From positions 1 through 64,000 of the forward strand of contig CAWBEY010000012.1 in NCBI GenBank assembly GCA_963788015.1: DNA of 64,000 nt, read 5' to 3'. Below the pieces are notes generated by a model. It was not told the origin of the DNA and made no database searches. It saw only the letters and a program-made list of their open reading frames with translations. The translations under genes and the position numbers were made by a program. The stretch comes from JBBRHH01 sp963788015. GTDB taxonomy: Bacteria; Planctomycetota; Phycisphaerae; Tepidisphaerales; Tepidisphaeraceae. Positions within the stretch are counted from its first letter, which is position 1; every line of letters begins with the position of its first letter. This document shows positions 28,005 to 37,908 of the stretch, in pieces.

Positions 28005-28742
28005 TCAGATTCGGGATCCTTTGTCTTGCGTAAGGCGCACGGCTTCGGCCAGATCCACTTTCCCTTCATAGAGCGATCGACCAACGATGGCACCCCAGAC
28101 GGGGAGGGACATCAGCTGGCGGATGTGCGAGATATCGCCTACGCCGCCGCTGGCGATGACGGGGACATTTCCGGCCTCGGCTAGTTTTTGCGTCTGCTGG
28201 TAGTTGGGGCCAGTGAGCATTCCGTCTTTGCTGACGTCGGTGTAGAGAATAGCACCCAGCGGCCAATCGCTGACGGCGGCGGCCACGTCGGTGGCGAGAC
28301 GGCCAGAGCTTTGGGTCCAGCCGCGCGTGGCGATGACTCCGTCTTTGGCATCGACGGCGAGGACGATCTTGTCGTGAAACTCAGGCGACTTGACCAGCGA
28401 TTCAAACCATGGCCAATCTTCCATGGCCCTGGTGCCGACGACGACGCGGGCGGCGCCGGCGTCGAGCAACTGGCGGATATCATCGGTGGTGCGAATGCCG
28501 CCCCCCACTTCGACTTTCAGGCCCGAGGCGGTGATGACGCGGCCGATGAGATCGCGCTGCCGGGGAAGCCCTTCCTTGGCGCCGTCGAGATCGACAATAT
28601 GCATCCAGCGGGCACCGGCGGCCGCGAACGATTTGGCGGTTTCGATGGGGTTGGCGGCGTAGTTGATCTGGCGGGCGTAGTCGCCCTGCTGGAGGCGAAC
28701 CACCTGGCCGTTGCGAAGGTCGATGCTGGGGATGATTTCCAT
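28005..28742 (-). CDS. hisA: HisA: phosphoribosylformimino-AICAR ribotide isomerase
   Basis: Intact, 245 residues. Histidine pathway TIM-barrel isomerase. MEIIPSIDLRNGQVVRLQQG has the catalytic Asp; WMHIVDLDGAKEG, LKVEVGGGIRTTDDIRQLLD, ARVVVGTRAMEDWPWFESLV, KIVLAVDAKDGVIATRGW, AILYTDVSKDGMLTGPNYQQ (second catalytic Asp) and VPVIASGGVGDISHIRQLMS all match HisA. It stands alone here; hisB and hisC lie 9 kb away on the same strand. Confidence 0.95.
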   Translation of the reverse strand: MEIIPSIDLRNGQVVRLQQGDYARQINYAANPIETAKSFAAAGARWMHIVDLDGAKEGLPRQRDLIGRVITASGLKVEVGGGIRTTDDIRQLLDAGAARVVVGTRAMEDWPWFESLVKSPEFHDKIVLAVDAKDGVIATRGWTQSSGRLATDVAAAVSDWPLGAILYTDVSKDGMLTGPNYQQTQKLAEAGNVPVIASGGVGDISHIRQLMSLPVWGAIVGRSLYEGKVDLAEAVRLTQDKGSRI

Positions 28743-28850
28743 GGTGGTTGAACGGTTCTAAGCTCTGAGCAGGTGCGGTCGCGGTGGCGGTCTCCTCCGG
28801 CCACGCTGCGCGTAGAATAGGTTATACTTGCGGGCCAGTCGAGTTTAGTT

Positions 28851-29502
28851 ATGACCACACTTGCGACCCCCCTACCGTTGGCGACGCCGTTGCCGCTGAT
28901 CCTTGATGGCATCAGTTGGGAAACGTATGAGCGCCTGGTGGATGACCTGGAGACGGGAGGGCGGCATGTCAATGTTACGTATGACAATGGACGGATGATG
29001 CTGATGGCGTCGCGGACGGACCATGAGATCTACAAGAAACTGCTGGCCCGCATGATCGAAGCTCTGTCGGCCGATTTGGGCATTCCTATTTCTTCGCTTG
29101 GGTCCACAACCTGGAAGCGAAAGGACCTTCAAAAGGGTATCGAGCCAGACGCGTGCTACTACATTGAGCATGAGCCGCAGGTCCGGGGCGCCTGGCCATT
29201 GATCTTGAGCGTGATCCTCCGCCGGACCTGGCTATCGAGGTGGAGGTCAGGAATGCCCTGGAAGATAAACTTCCGGTGCCCTGGCCGCCCTGGGAATTCC
29301 GGAAGTGTGGCACTTCAATGGCAGTCGGCTTCGCGTACTGCTTCTCAGGGGTGCGTCGGGCTATGAACCCTCGGCCACGAGCGAGGCGTTTGCTTTCCTG
29401 CCTGTCGCGGAAGTCGAGCGGTTTCTCACGATGCTTCCGTCTATTGGTGAATTCGAGTTGTTTGTGGAGTGGCGGAAGTTCATTCAAAGGATCCGAGACT
29501 GA
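28851..29502 (+). CDS. Uma2-family putative endonuclease, copy 1 (frameshifted)
   Basis: PD-(D/E)xK-like DUF820/Uma2 protein. PLPLILDGISWETYERLVDD, LETGGRHVNVTYDNGRMMLM, ASRTDHEIYKKLLARMIEAL, GSTTWKRKDLQKGIEPDACY (the E/D-x-C-Y-Y motif) and then, after frame changes near 29195 and 29280, DPPPDLAIEVEVRNALEDKL, GIPEVWHFNGSRLRVLLL. The pair ...EPDAcYyi / pDLaIEV is the nuclease core. About 217 residues. Uma2 proteins are very numerous in cyanobacteria and planctomycetes; few have been assayed. Close paralogue of the next gene. Confidence 0.8.
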
Positions 29503-29556
29503 TTGGTAAATACGCCGGAACGCTCGGTTCTGCTGGCAGACTCACTGAGGCGATTT

Positions 29557-30207
29557 ATGACCACGCTTGCCGTCCCCCCGCCATTGGCGTCGCCCTTGCC
29601 GTTGATCCTGGATGGCATCAGTTGGGACACGTATGAGCGCCTGGTGGATGACCTGGAGACGGGAGGGCGGCACGTTCAGGTAACGTATGACAATGGAAGG
29701 ATGGTTCTTGTGTCTCCTGGTCCTGGTCATGAAGCTTACAAGACGATCCTTGGCCGGCTGATCGAGATGTTTTCATTTGTGGCGAAGGTGCCGATTAGGT
29801 CATTTGGCTCCACGACGTGGAAGCGGGAGGAATTCAAGAAGGGGATGGAGCCTGACGAGTGTTATTACGTCCAGCACGAGGCTAAGGTCCGCCGGCGCGT
29901 CGACATCGATCTTCGCCAGGACCCGCCACCGGATCTTGCCATTGAAGTGGAGATGAGCCATCTTCTTGAGGATCGGCTGGCTATCCTTGCAGCCCTGGGC
30001 GTGCCGGAGGTTTGGCGCTTTGATGGGCTGTCGCTGGAGGTTCTGGCATTGGCAGAGGATGGCTCGTACCGGCCGGCCAGGCAGAGTGCAGCGTTTCCAA
30101 CATTTCCGATTGGCGATGTTGGCCGTTTTGTTGCGATGCTGCCTACGGCGGGCGAATTTGAGATGATCAATGCGTGGGCACGATTCCTGAGCGAGCGTTT
30201 CAGCTAG
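29557..30207 (+). CDS. Uma2-family putative endonuclease, copy 2
   Basis: Intact, 216 residues from the ATG aligned with copy 1 (a TTG at 29503 would add 18 residues). MTTLAVPPPLASPLPLILDG, ISWDTYERLVDDLETGGRHV, VTYDNGRMVLVSPGPGHEAY, GSTTWKREEFKKGMEPDECY, DPPPDLAIEVEMSHLLEDRL and LGVPEVWRFDGLSLEVL. The conserved acidic E-P-D-E-C-Y-Y and D-L-A-I-E-V blocks are present. Strong nucleotide and protein identity to copy 1 over the first ~50 codons indicates a tandem duplication. Followed within 10 bp by the small DNA-binding-like gene. Confidence 0.88.
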   Translation: MTTLAVPPPLASPLPLILDGISWDTYERLVDDLETGGRHVQVTYDNGRMVLVSPGPGHEAYKTILGRLIEMFSFVAKVPIRSFGSTTWKREEFKKGMEPDECYYVQHEAKVRRRVDIDLRQDPPPDLAIEVEMSHLLEDRLAILAALGVPEVWRFDGLSLEVLALAEDGSYRPARQSAAFPTFPIGDVGRFVAMLPTAGEFEMINAWARFLSERFS

Positions 30208-30216
30208 AATAACATA

Positions 30217-30630
30217 ATGACGTTGACGCTCCATCTTCCGGCCGACCTCGAAACACGCCTTCGCGATGAAGCCGCCAGACGCGGCGTCGATCCCGATGCA
30301 TTCGTTCTAAACACTCTCGAAAGGCATCTGGCGCGCCCGCCGTCTGGGCCTCATTTTTCGGCCGCCGAGACAGAGATACTACGCCAGATCAACATTGGTT
30401 TACCGCCGGAAGATTGGCAGCGTTACGACGACCTGCGGGCAAAGCGTGAGTCGGAAACGTTGACTGTGGATGAACATGCGACGCTCATCAAGCTCTCAGA
30501 CGAGATTGAAGCGGGCAATGCGCGGCGGATGGCTTATCTGGTTCAACTGGCCCAGATGCGCGGACTGGAATTGGAAGAGTTGATGCGCGAGCTTGGCCTG
30601 CAGCCCAGGAACGAGCCGTATAATGCCTGA
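30217..30630 (+). CDS. Small RHH/antitoxin-like protein upstream of HNH nuclease
   Basis: Intact, 137 residues. MTLTLHLPADLETRLRDEAA then RRGVDPDAFVLNTLERHL resembles a ribbon-helix-helix N-terminus (strand, then two helices). The middle, LLRQINIGLPPEDW-like LRQINIGLPPEDWQRYDDLR then AKRESETLTVDEHATLIKLS, DEIEAGNARRMAYLVQLAQM, is helical. The stop overlaps the HNH nuclease start by 8 bp. I recall a similar pairing being common in cyanobacteria, which suggests a two-gene cassette. A DNA-binding or antitoxin role is inferred. Confidence 0.7.
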   Translation: MTLTLHLPADLETRLRDEAARRGVDPDAFVLNTLERHLARPPSGPHFSAAETEILRQINIGLPPEDWQRYDDLRAKRESETLTVDEHATLIKLSDEIEAGNARRMAYLVQLAQMRGLELEELMRELGLQPRNEPYNA

Positions 30631-31063
30631 CCCGGGACTTACGGCGGCAGAACGCTTGTCGATTGCTGAGCGCGCCAATCGCTGCTGCGAATACTGTCGC
30701 AGTCAGGAACAATTCTCACCGGATTCTTTTTCCATCGAACACATTATTCCACGGTCAGCAGGCGGAGCAACGCAGCTCAATAACGTGGCGTACGCTTGTC
30801 AGGGCTGCAACAATCACAAATATATCGCCACGCAGTGGCGTGATCCGGTGACAGGCATCATGGCCGGCCTGTTCCATCCCCGACAACAATCATGGAACGC
30901 ACATTTCACCTGGAACGATGACTATACCGTGATCGTCGGATTGACTTCTACAGGCCGTGCAACGGTCGATAAACTCAGACTGAATCGGACCCCGCTCGTA
31001 AGACTACGCGAAGTCCTGCGGGCGGCTGGAAGGCATCCGCCGGGAATGCCGGAGCGCGCGTAG
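30623..31063 (+). CDS. HNH endonuclease
   Basis: Intact, 146 residues. MPDPGLTAAERLSIAERANR then CCEYCRSQEQF (first CxxC), SFSIEHIIPRSAGGATQLNN (catalytic His and HIIP), VAYACQGCNNHKYIATQW (second CxxCN). This is a Zn-ribbon HNH domain of the McrA-like group, with a C-terminal region TRSTGRATVDKLRLNRTPLV-like (TGRATVDKLRLNRTPLVRLR). A metal-dependent DNA nicking or cleaving activity is expected. Coupled to the upstream small gene. Confidence 0.88.
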   Translation: MPDPGLTAAERLSIAERANRCCEYCRSQEQFSPDSFSIEHIIPRSAGGATQLNNVAYACQGCNNHKYIATQWRDPVTGIMAGLFHPRQQSWNAHFTWNDDYTVIVGLTSTGRATVDKLRLNRTPLVRLREVLRAAGRHPPGMPERA

Positions 31064-31156
31064 GTTAATGTTCAGCCAGCAGGCCGCGCCGCAGTTTCTT
31101 CCCCGGCTGGCCTACAATCCTAGCCGGGACTCCCTCATCGTGGCGTAGACGGATTC

Positions 31157-32664
31157 ATGGACGATCGACTTACCAAGCTCAACGAGAAGGCCAAGCTGCT
31201 CCCCAAGTCGCCGGGGGTTTATCTAATGAAGGATGATCGGGGGCGGGTGATTTATGTGGGGAAGTCGGCTTCGCTGCGCGATCGGGTGGGATCTTACTTT
31301 CAGGCTTCGACGAAGCTTGAGGTTCGCAAGGCGGGGCTTTTGAATCAGGTGGTTGATTTTGATTTCATTGAGACGGATTCGGAAGTGGAAGCGCTGCTGG
31401 CGGAGAATCGGCTGATCAAGGACATTCAGCCGAAATTCAATGCCCGCCTGATGGATGACAAGACGTACCCGTATCTGATGGTGACAACGGGCGATGAGTA
31501 TCCGGGCGTGTACATCACGCGCCAGCCGCGGACGCAGGGCGTGAAGCTGTATGGGCCGTTTACCAGTGTGTACTCGCTGAAAGAGGCGGTGCAGCACCTT
31601 CAGCGGGCGTTTAAGTTTCGAACCTGTCATCTGGAGATTCGTGAGGAAGACACCAGCAAGCGGTTCTTTCGGCCTTGCCTGCTTCACGCCATTCACCAAT
31701 GCACAGCACCCTGTGCGGACAAAATTCCAAAAGATGCCTATCGCGAGGATGTTTCCCGGCTGCTGAAGTTTCTGGATGGGAACCGTGCGTCGGTCATTCG
31801 AGAGCTTGAAAAGGAAATGAAGCAGGCGTCGGTGGAGTTGCAGTTTGAGCGGGCGGCGCGGCTGCGGGACGAGATCAAGGCGCTGAATGCGCTGGGGCAT
31901 CGTGCGGCTAAAGGCGACCAGGAATATTGGCAGCCGGAGGCGTTTGTCACCGCGCCGCAGGAAGGCGTGACAGCGCTTCAGGAGGCGCTGGGGCTTGCTG
32001 AGCCGCCGCGAATTGTGGAAGGGATCGACATCGCCCACCTGCAAGGGGGGGAGATGGTGGGGTCGAAGGTCTGCTTTATTGACGGCGTCCCGTTCAAGGA
32101 TGGATACCGCAGGTATAAGATCACGCACGGCCAGGGAAATAACGATTATCTCTCGCTTCAGGAAGTGGTGTCGCGGCGATATCGGGAGGCGGGGTTGTCG
32201 AATGAGCTTTATCCCGATGTGATTTTGATTGATGGTGGGCTGGGACAGCTTCACGCGGCGCTGGAGGTTTTCAAGGACATGGCGATCAAGCCGCCGATGG
32301 TGGTTTCGCTGGCCAAGAAGGAAGAACTGGTTTACGTGCAGGCGAAGACCGCGCCGCTGCGGCTGGCGCGAAATCATAACGGCCTGAAGCTGCTGCAATA
32401 CATTCGCGATGAGGCGCATCGGTTCGCGCAACATTATCACCACATCCTGCGACGCAAGGCACAACTGGAGGAGGACGTGAAGCAGGGAAGGCGGCCGCCT
32501 CGGATGGGCCGGGCGCAAAGAGCAAAGTATTGCCGGAAGGATCGGGTGGTAATCCACACTCGACGCTTCCGTTGCTTCCGATCCTGCAGCCGCCGGTGGA
32601 GGAGGATACGGACCTGCTACCGGGTGGAGTGGATTCAGAAGATGCGGCTGGCGGGGATTTATAG
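31157..32664 (+). CDS. uvrC: Excinuclease UvrC, apparently lacking the HhH domain
   Basis: Nucleotide excision repair nuclease. GIY-YIG domain: LLPKSPGVYLMKDDRGRVIY, VGKSASLRDRVGSYF. Cys-containing region: CLLHAIHQCTAPCADKI. UVR motif: LEKEMKQASVELQFERAARL, RDEIKAL. RNase H-like C-terminal nuclease: IVEGIDIAHLQGGEMVGSKV, PDVILIDGGLGQLHAALEVF, LLQYIRDEAHRFAQHYHHIL, RRKAQ. Then a frame change near 32505 leads to a low-complexity tail (KSKVLPEGSGGN, PPVEEDTDLLPGGVDSEDA) and stop at 32664. The tandem helix-hairpin-helix segment normally at the end (~600 aa total) is absent; composite length is ~500. The uncorrected frame runs on into the next gene. Confidence 0.88.
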
Positions 32665-32700
32665 CGGGCAATTCGGCCAGCTTGCGTTTAAGAGGCACGC

Positions 32701-34660
32701 ATGGAAACTTTGTCTTCTTCGCCGGAGTTTGTCTGGCATCCCAGCCCCGAAGTTATTGCGCAGATCAAACCTTCAGCGCTTCATGCGGCGGCATGGTTTT
32801 GCTTCGCTCAACGCGCTTCACCAACGCTCGGTCGAGGACATTGGGTGGTTTTGGGAGGCGGTGATCGAGGACCTGGACATCAGGTTCGAAACCCCATTCT
32901 CGCAGGTGGTTGATCTTTCCGCTGGCCTGCCTTTTCCGCGCTGGTGCGTGGGCGGCCGGATGAACATCGTGCAGAACTGTCTGGACAAATATGCCGGCAC
33001 ACCAACGGATGATCGACTTGCGATTAAATTTGAGAGCGAAGCGGGGATTGTTCGCACGCTCACCTATCGACAGCTTCGCGAGGAAGTGAACCGTTTGGCC
33101 AGTGCCCTGCGTGAACTGGGCATTGGCGTGGGCGACGCGGTGGGCGTGTTCATGCCGATGACGCCGGAATGCGTGGCGGCGATGCTGGCGATCATCAAGA
33201 TTGGCGGGGTGTTTCTTCCGCTGTTTTCGGGTTATGGCGCGGGGGCAATCGCATCGCGGCTTAATGATGGGAATGCGAAGGCGCTGTTTACGGCCGACGT
33301 GTGCGCTCGCCGGGGCAAATTGACTTCGATGCGAAACGTCGCGGAGGAGGCTGCGGCGCAGGTGCCGAACCTCAGGCATGTGATCGTTCATTGCGAGACG
33401 GAGAGCATCGCCTCAGCAGCGCCGATGGGTGTGGGTTGGCACGATTACCATTCACTGGTGTCGCGCGCCTGGCGACTGCGCCGCCCACATTACGCCGGCC
33501 GACTCGATGATGATGATCCTTTACACCTCCGGCACGACCGGCCGGCCAAAAGGCGCGGTCCACACGCACTGCGGTTTTCCGATCAAGGCGGCGCAGGACA
33601 TGGCACATTGCATGGACTTGCACGCCGATGAAACGCTTTACTGGATGACGGACATGGGGTGGATGATGGGGCCGTGGCTGGTGTTTGGAACGCTGATGTT
33701 GGGGGCGACGATGATGCTGTATGACGGCGCGCCGGACTGGCCGGGCCCGGATCGGGTGTGGGCCATGGTGGAACGACATGGGGTGACGATGCTGGGGATC
33801 TCGCCGACGCTTGTGCGGCTATTGCTGACGCATGGGGAAGGGCCGGTGAAGCAGCATGATCTGTCCGGCCTGCGGAAGTTTGGATCGACGGGCGAGCCGT
33901 GGAATCCAGAGCCGTGGCTATGGCTCTTCAACACCGTCGGGCAGGGGAAGCTTCCGATCTTGAACTATTCCGGGGGAACAGAGATCTCAGGCGGGATACT
34001 CTGCGGCAATGTGCTGACGCCGATGAAGCCGTGCGCATTTTCAGGACCAGTGCCGGGCATGGCGGCCGACGTGGTGGACGAGAATGGATTGTCCGTGCGC
34101 CACCAGATCGGAGAACTGGTGATTCGTAAGCCCTGGATCGGCATGACGCGCGGGTTCTGGAACGATTCGCAGCGTTATCTGGAGACTTATTGGTCGCGGT
34201 TTGCGGACGTGTGGGTGCACGGTGATTTTGCCACCATCGACGCCGACGGCTTGTGGTACATCGTTGGCCGGTCGGATGACACCATTAAGATCGCCGGCAA
34301 GCGGCTTGGGCCGGCCGAGGTGGAATCGATTCTAGTTTCACATCGGTCGATTCAGGAGGCCGCGGCCATTGGCGTGCCGGATGCAATCAAGGGGGAGGCG
34401 CTGGTTTGCTTTTGCGTGCTAAAGCCGGGGAAAAAGAAAGCGATGCATTGCGCAGCGAGTTGCAACAACTCATCTGCCACCAACTGAGCAAGGCGCTTGC
34501 GCCGAAGGCCATTTTGTTCGTGCCCGACCTTCCAAAGACGCGGAATGCGAAGGTGATGCGGCGTCTTTTGCGGGCGGTGTATCTCGGGCAGCCGCTGGGG
34601 GACATTTCATCGCTGGAAAATCCGGCGGCGCTGGACGGGCTGGAGCGGTTGCCGCGTTGA
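32701..34660 (+). CDS. Acetyl-CoA synthetase-like AMP-dependent ligase (frameshifted)
   Basis: ANL-superfamily ligase activating a short acyl acid to acyl-CoA. Start METLSSSPEFVWHPSPEVIA; then SVEDIGWFWEAVIEDLDIRF, LPFPRWCVGGRMNIVQNCLD, KYAGTPTDDRLAIKFESEAG. Core motifs: MMILYTSGTTGRPKGAVHTH (P-loop), LNYSGGTEISGG (A5), VHGDFATIDADGLWYIVGRS (A7), DDTIKIAGKRLGPAEVESIL (A8 hinge) and LPKTRNAKVMRRLLRAVYLG with the A10 Lys. About 650 residues in composite, as for acetyl/propionyl-CoA synthetases. Frame changes near 32765, 33475 and 34440. It starts 36 bp after uvrC. Confidence 0.88.
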
Positions 34661-34777
34661 GCGTCTCTCAGCATCGACGTATGATTGACCTTCATGCGTG
34701 AATGGCGGCCGAGCCGCCCGCGCATTTGATGCCCACCGCCGCACACCCGGGCTTTAAAACCGCGGCGAGAACAGGAT

Positions 34778-35886
34778 ATGGCTGATGTACGAATTCGCAG
34801 GCAAATTGCGCTGCTCGCAGCGCGTTTGATGTACGAACGAACCGAGTCGGAATATTTTACCGCCAAGCGCAAGGCGGCCCGTCAGATGGGGGTGGAATAT
34901 CGTTATCGCCCGCGCGACTTACCCTCCAACGCCGAGATTCGCAATCAGATTCAGGGTCTGGCCTGCCTGTATGAAGGCGAAAAACGTCATGCCAATCTGC
35001 GCGAAATGCGCCTCGAAGCTCTACGGATGATGCGACTGCTGGCGCGCTACAGGCCAAGACTGATCGGCAGCGTCTTGACGGGCCACATCCGCAAGGGATC
35101 GGACGTTGATATCCACGTCTTCACCAATCACCTGTCGGCCGTCACCACCACGCTTGACGAAGAAAACCTGCGCTACAGCGTGCAGCACAAGCGTGTTGTA
35201 AAGAACAACGAAGAGCGGGTCTTTGTGCATATTCACGTGCAGGATCGGTTTGAATACGAACTGACGCTCTATCCCGAGGACAAGATCAATTATGCGTTTA
35301 AAAGTTCGATCACGGGCCGGGCCATCGAACGCGCCAGCATTGCAGAACTCGAACAGTTCCTGGCAAACGAGTATCCCGATTTGGATCTGGAGGCGGAGAT
35401 CGCCGGCCGGGAAAACCAGCTCGATCGTTTTGAGCTCTACCGCATGCTGCTCTTGCCACTGGAGGAGGTGAAGCAAAGCGCCCGGCATCATCCGGAGGGT
35501 GACGCACTTTATCACAGCCTGCAGGTGTTTGAACTGGCGCCGAGCACCGGCCATGGGATGAGGAGTTTCTGCTGGCCGCCCTGTTGCACGATGTGGGAAA
35601 GGCAATCGATCCAGCCGATCACGTTTCGGCCGCGCTGCAGGCGCTGGAAGGGTCGATCAGCCCGCGCACCGAGTTTCTGATCCAGCATCACATGGACGCG
35701 CACGGCATGCACGATGGGACGCTCGGTCACCGCGCGCGGCTGCGGTTGCAGGCGTCAGAAGATTTTGAGGAGCTGATGCTGCTGCCGGAACTCGATCAGG
35801 CCGGCCGGCGCAAAGGCGTCTGTGTATGCTCAGTAAACGAAGCGCTGAATTATGTGCGGGCTCTGGAGGAGGAGCCTGACCCATGA
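34778..35886 (+). CDS. Nucleotidyltransferase-fold protein fused to HD domain (frameshifted)
   Basis: ~369 residues. Helical N-terminus (RRQIALLAARLMYERTESEY), then the Pol-beta-type site RLIGSVLTGHIRKGSDVDIH (GS...SDxD), the third acidic strand in EYELTLYPEDKINYAF, and LDRFELYRMLLLPLEEVKQS. After a frame change near 35545 comes an HD domain: LYHSLQVFELAR, EFLLAALLHDVGKAIDPADH and FLIQHHMDAHGMH, with the metal His/Asp residues present. Architecture recalls CCA-adding enzymes or GlnD but lacks their other domains. The substrate is unknown: nucleotide transfer coupled to phosphohydrolysis is possible. Confidence 0.7.
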
Positions 35887-36018
35887 GAGGGACTTGGTAA
35901 ACTTCTTTAACGCAAGATCGTCCACGCATGCCTGGGTCCACAGCCTGCGAAACTCCCAGTTGTTCTGGACGTGGGACTCGATGCCGCTCCAAACGCGTCC
36001 GGCGTTCGCAGTAATCCC

Positions 36019-37113
36019 TCACTTGGGAACCTGATACCCCGCCGGCGCCTCCACCACCTCAAAATCGCCCCCCTTCACCTTCCGCATCTCGTCATGCATC
36101 AGCGGAATCCGCTCATCGGGTGCAACCGAAATGGCCCAGTCAATCCCATTGTCCGCGTTCATCATCCCATACCGCTTCAGCCCCTCCAGAATCGTCCTGG
36201 CCTCGGCCGAAAATCCCGACGTGTCAAAATCCTTTCGCAACCGAAACCGCTCCCCCATCCGCGGCAAATTCGGGTCTTTCTTATTGCTCGCAAAATGGGT
36301 GGCCGGATAAACATACCCGCGCCGCGTGTTCTTAAATGTCGCCCGCAGCGCATGCTCCACCTTCCCGCGCTTTAGTTCGTCATACCGGACTACGGCCGGA
36401 AACACCGGCAGCCCCGCCGCATCCGAACTCGTCCACCCGTCCGGCCGAAGCTTGTTCGACGCCAGATCAAAGATTGACGCCTGCTCCGCAACCCACCCCT
36501 TGTCCGTTTTGGTCAGCCGGTAAAACTCATACAGCTTCCGATTCACCGGATCGACCACGATCCCATGCCGGTCCGAATCCAGCGTCGGCTTGCCGCGCTG
36601 CACATCGTCTAGTGTCAGCGCCTTGTGCGCCGCGTCCCCCCGCGTGAAATTGCCCGGCCATCCCTCAATCGTCGCATTGTCAGGCACCGGATACGGCCCC
36701 TTATCCGACTCCCCCGCATACACCGTCAACGTCACCTCCACCTTCTTCTGGTCCGGCGGCACCAGGATATACCCCATGTCATCATTCGCCCGCAGCGGCT
36801 TGCTCGCTCCGATCGTCGCGATCATCGCCTTCGAGTTCTTCGCCACCGGCCATTCATCCACCGCCACGTTCCAAGGATTATCCTCTGGAAAAATTTCCAG
36901 CGCCGAAACAATCGCATCCCCCTCCGGCGTGTTAAACATCACCGGCGCCGTAATCGCCGGCATCTTCGCCCCCTTAAGTCGCGCCGCCCGCCCCAAATCC
37001 GCAGCACCCCCGCCCCCCTTCCCCCCCGCCGCCCCCACCCCCAAGATCGCAACAACCATCGCAATTAAAGCAATCAACACCAACCCACGCATCCGTCCAA
37101 ATATACCAACCAT
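36019..37113 (-). CDS. Secreted protein of the 'FP.DNPWN' hypothetical family
   Basis: Intact, ~364 residues from MVGIFGRMRGLVLIALIAMV, a signal anchor; an in-frame ATG 16 codons upstream is possible. Conserved blocks: LEIFPEDNPWNVAVDEWPVA, KNSKAMIATIG, YPVPDNATIEGWPGN, DRHGIVVDPVNRKLYEFYRL, LASNKLRPDGWTSSDAAGLP, VFPAVVRYDELKRGKVEHAL, RGYVYPATHFASNKKDPNLP, MGERFRLRKDFDTSGFSAEA and LKRYGMMNADNGIDWAISVA. I know these blocks from an uncharacterised bacterial exoprotein family; no enzymatic role is established. The short 7-bp array lies between it and hisB. Confidence 0.75.
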   Translation of the reverse strand: MVGIFGRMRGLVLIALIAMVVAILGVGAAGGKGGGGAADLGRAARLKGAKMPAITAPVMFNTPEGDAIVSALEIFPEDNPWNVAVDEWPVAKNSKAMIATIGASKPLRANDDMGYILVPPDQKKVEVTLTVYAGESDKGPYPVPDNATIEGWPGNFTRGDAAHKALTLDDVQRGKPTLDSDRHGIVVDPVNRKLYEFYRLTKTDKGWVAEQASIFDLASNKLRPDGWTSSDAAGLPVFPAVVRYDELKRGKVEHALRATFKNTRRGYVYPATHFASNKKDPNLPRMGERFRLRKDFDTSGFSAEARTILEGLKRYGMMNADNGIDWAISVAPDERIPLMHDEMRKVKGGDFEVVEAPAGYQVPK

Positions 37114-37168
37114 GTTCACTCCAACCCCCCCCACTCGCCTCCCCTCTCCAAAAACCGCCATATCCTCT

Positions 37169-37203
<35 letters not shown>

Positions 37204-37207
37204 CTCC

Positions 37208-37821
37208 CTACCCCACCAACGACCCCTTCGTACTCGGCACCCCCGGGTTCCTCGCATCCAACCCCACCGCCTGCCGCAGCGCCTTGGCCGTCGCCTTAAA
37301 AATCGCCTCGGCCACATGATGGTTGTTGGTCCCGTACGCCACGTTGATATGCAGGTTCATCTTCGCCGACGTCGCCAGCGCCTTAAAAAACTCCTCCACC
37401 AATTCCGTCGGAAACGTCCCAATCGACTCCCCGCTGAACGGCGCATTGAACACGAAAGCGGGCCTCCCCGACAGATCAATCGCCACCTGCGCCAGGCTCT
37501 CGTCCATCGGCACGATGGCCCACCCATACCGGTAAATCCCGCTCTTGTCCCCAAGCGCCTTCTCCACGCCTGCCCGAGAACGATCCCCACATCCTCCACC
37601 GTATGATGGCTATCCACCGCCAAGTCCCCCTCCGCATGGACGTCCAGATCGATCAAACTATGCCGCCCCAGCAGATCCAGCATGTGATCAAAAAAACCCA
37701 CCCCCGTCTCCGCCCGCGTCTGCCCCGCCCCATCCAGGTCCACCCGCACATTCACCTTCGTCTCCCGAGTCACCCGCCGCACTTCCCCCACCCGGCCCAA
37801 ATTCTGATTCTGCTTCGCCAT
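37208..37821 (-). CDS. hisB: HisB: imidazoleglycerol-phosphate dehydratase (frameshifted)
   Basis: Sixth step of histidine synthesis. RRVTRETKVNVRVDLDGAGQ, TGVGFFDHMLDLLGRHSLID, LAVDSHHTVEDVGIVLGQA (metal-binding HHxxED), then after a frame change near 37568 IYRYGWAIVPMDESLAQVAI, DLSGRPAFVFNAPF, VEEFFKALATSAKMNLHINV and GTNNHHVAEAIFKATAKALR (second HHxxE). About 204 residues, the monofunctional length. Start at MAKQNQN chosen; ATGs 2 and 8 codons upstream are possible. Confidence 0.93.
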
Positions 37822-37908
37822 AATCATCACACCCATTTCAGGCACAGATCAACACAGATGCACACAGACGAAAAAACCCATCAGAACCACCAGCACCCAC
37901 AAACGTGG

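Noticed and set aside
31157..33631. Apparent 824-codon fusion of UvrC with an acyl-CoA synthetase N-terminus
   Set aside because: The fused frame passes through ~100 codons of Arg-rich nonsense. UvrC ends in another frame at 32664 and the synthetase has its own ATG at 32701, so this is a frameshift artefact.
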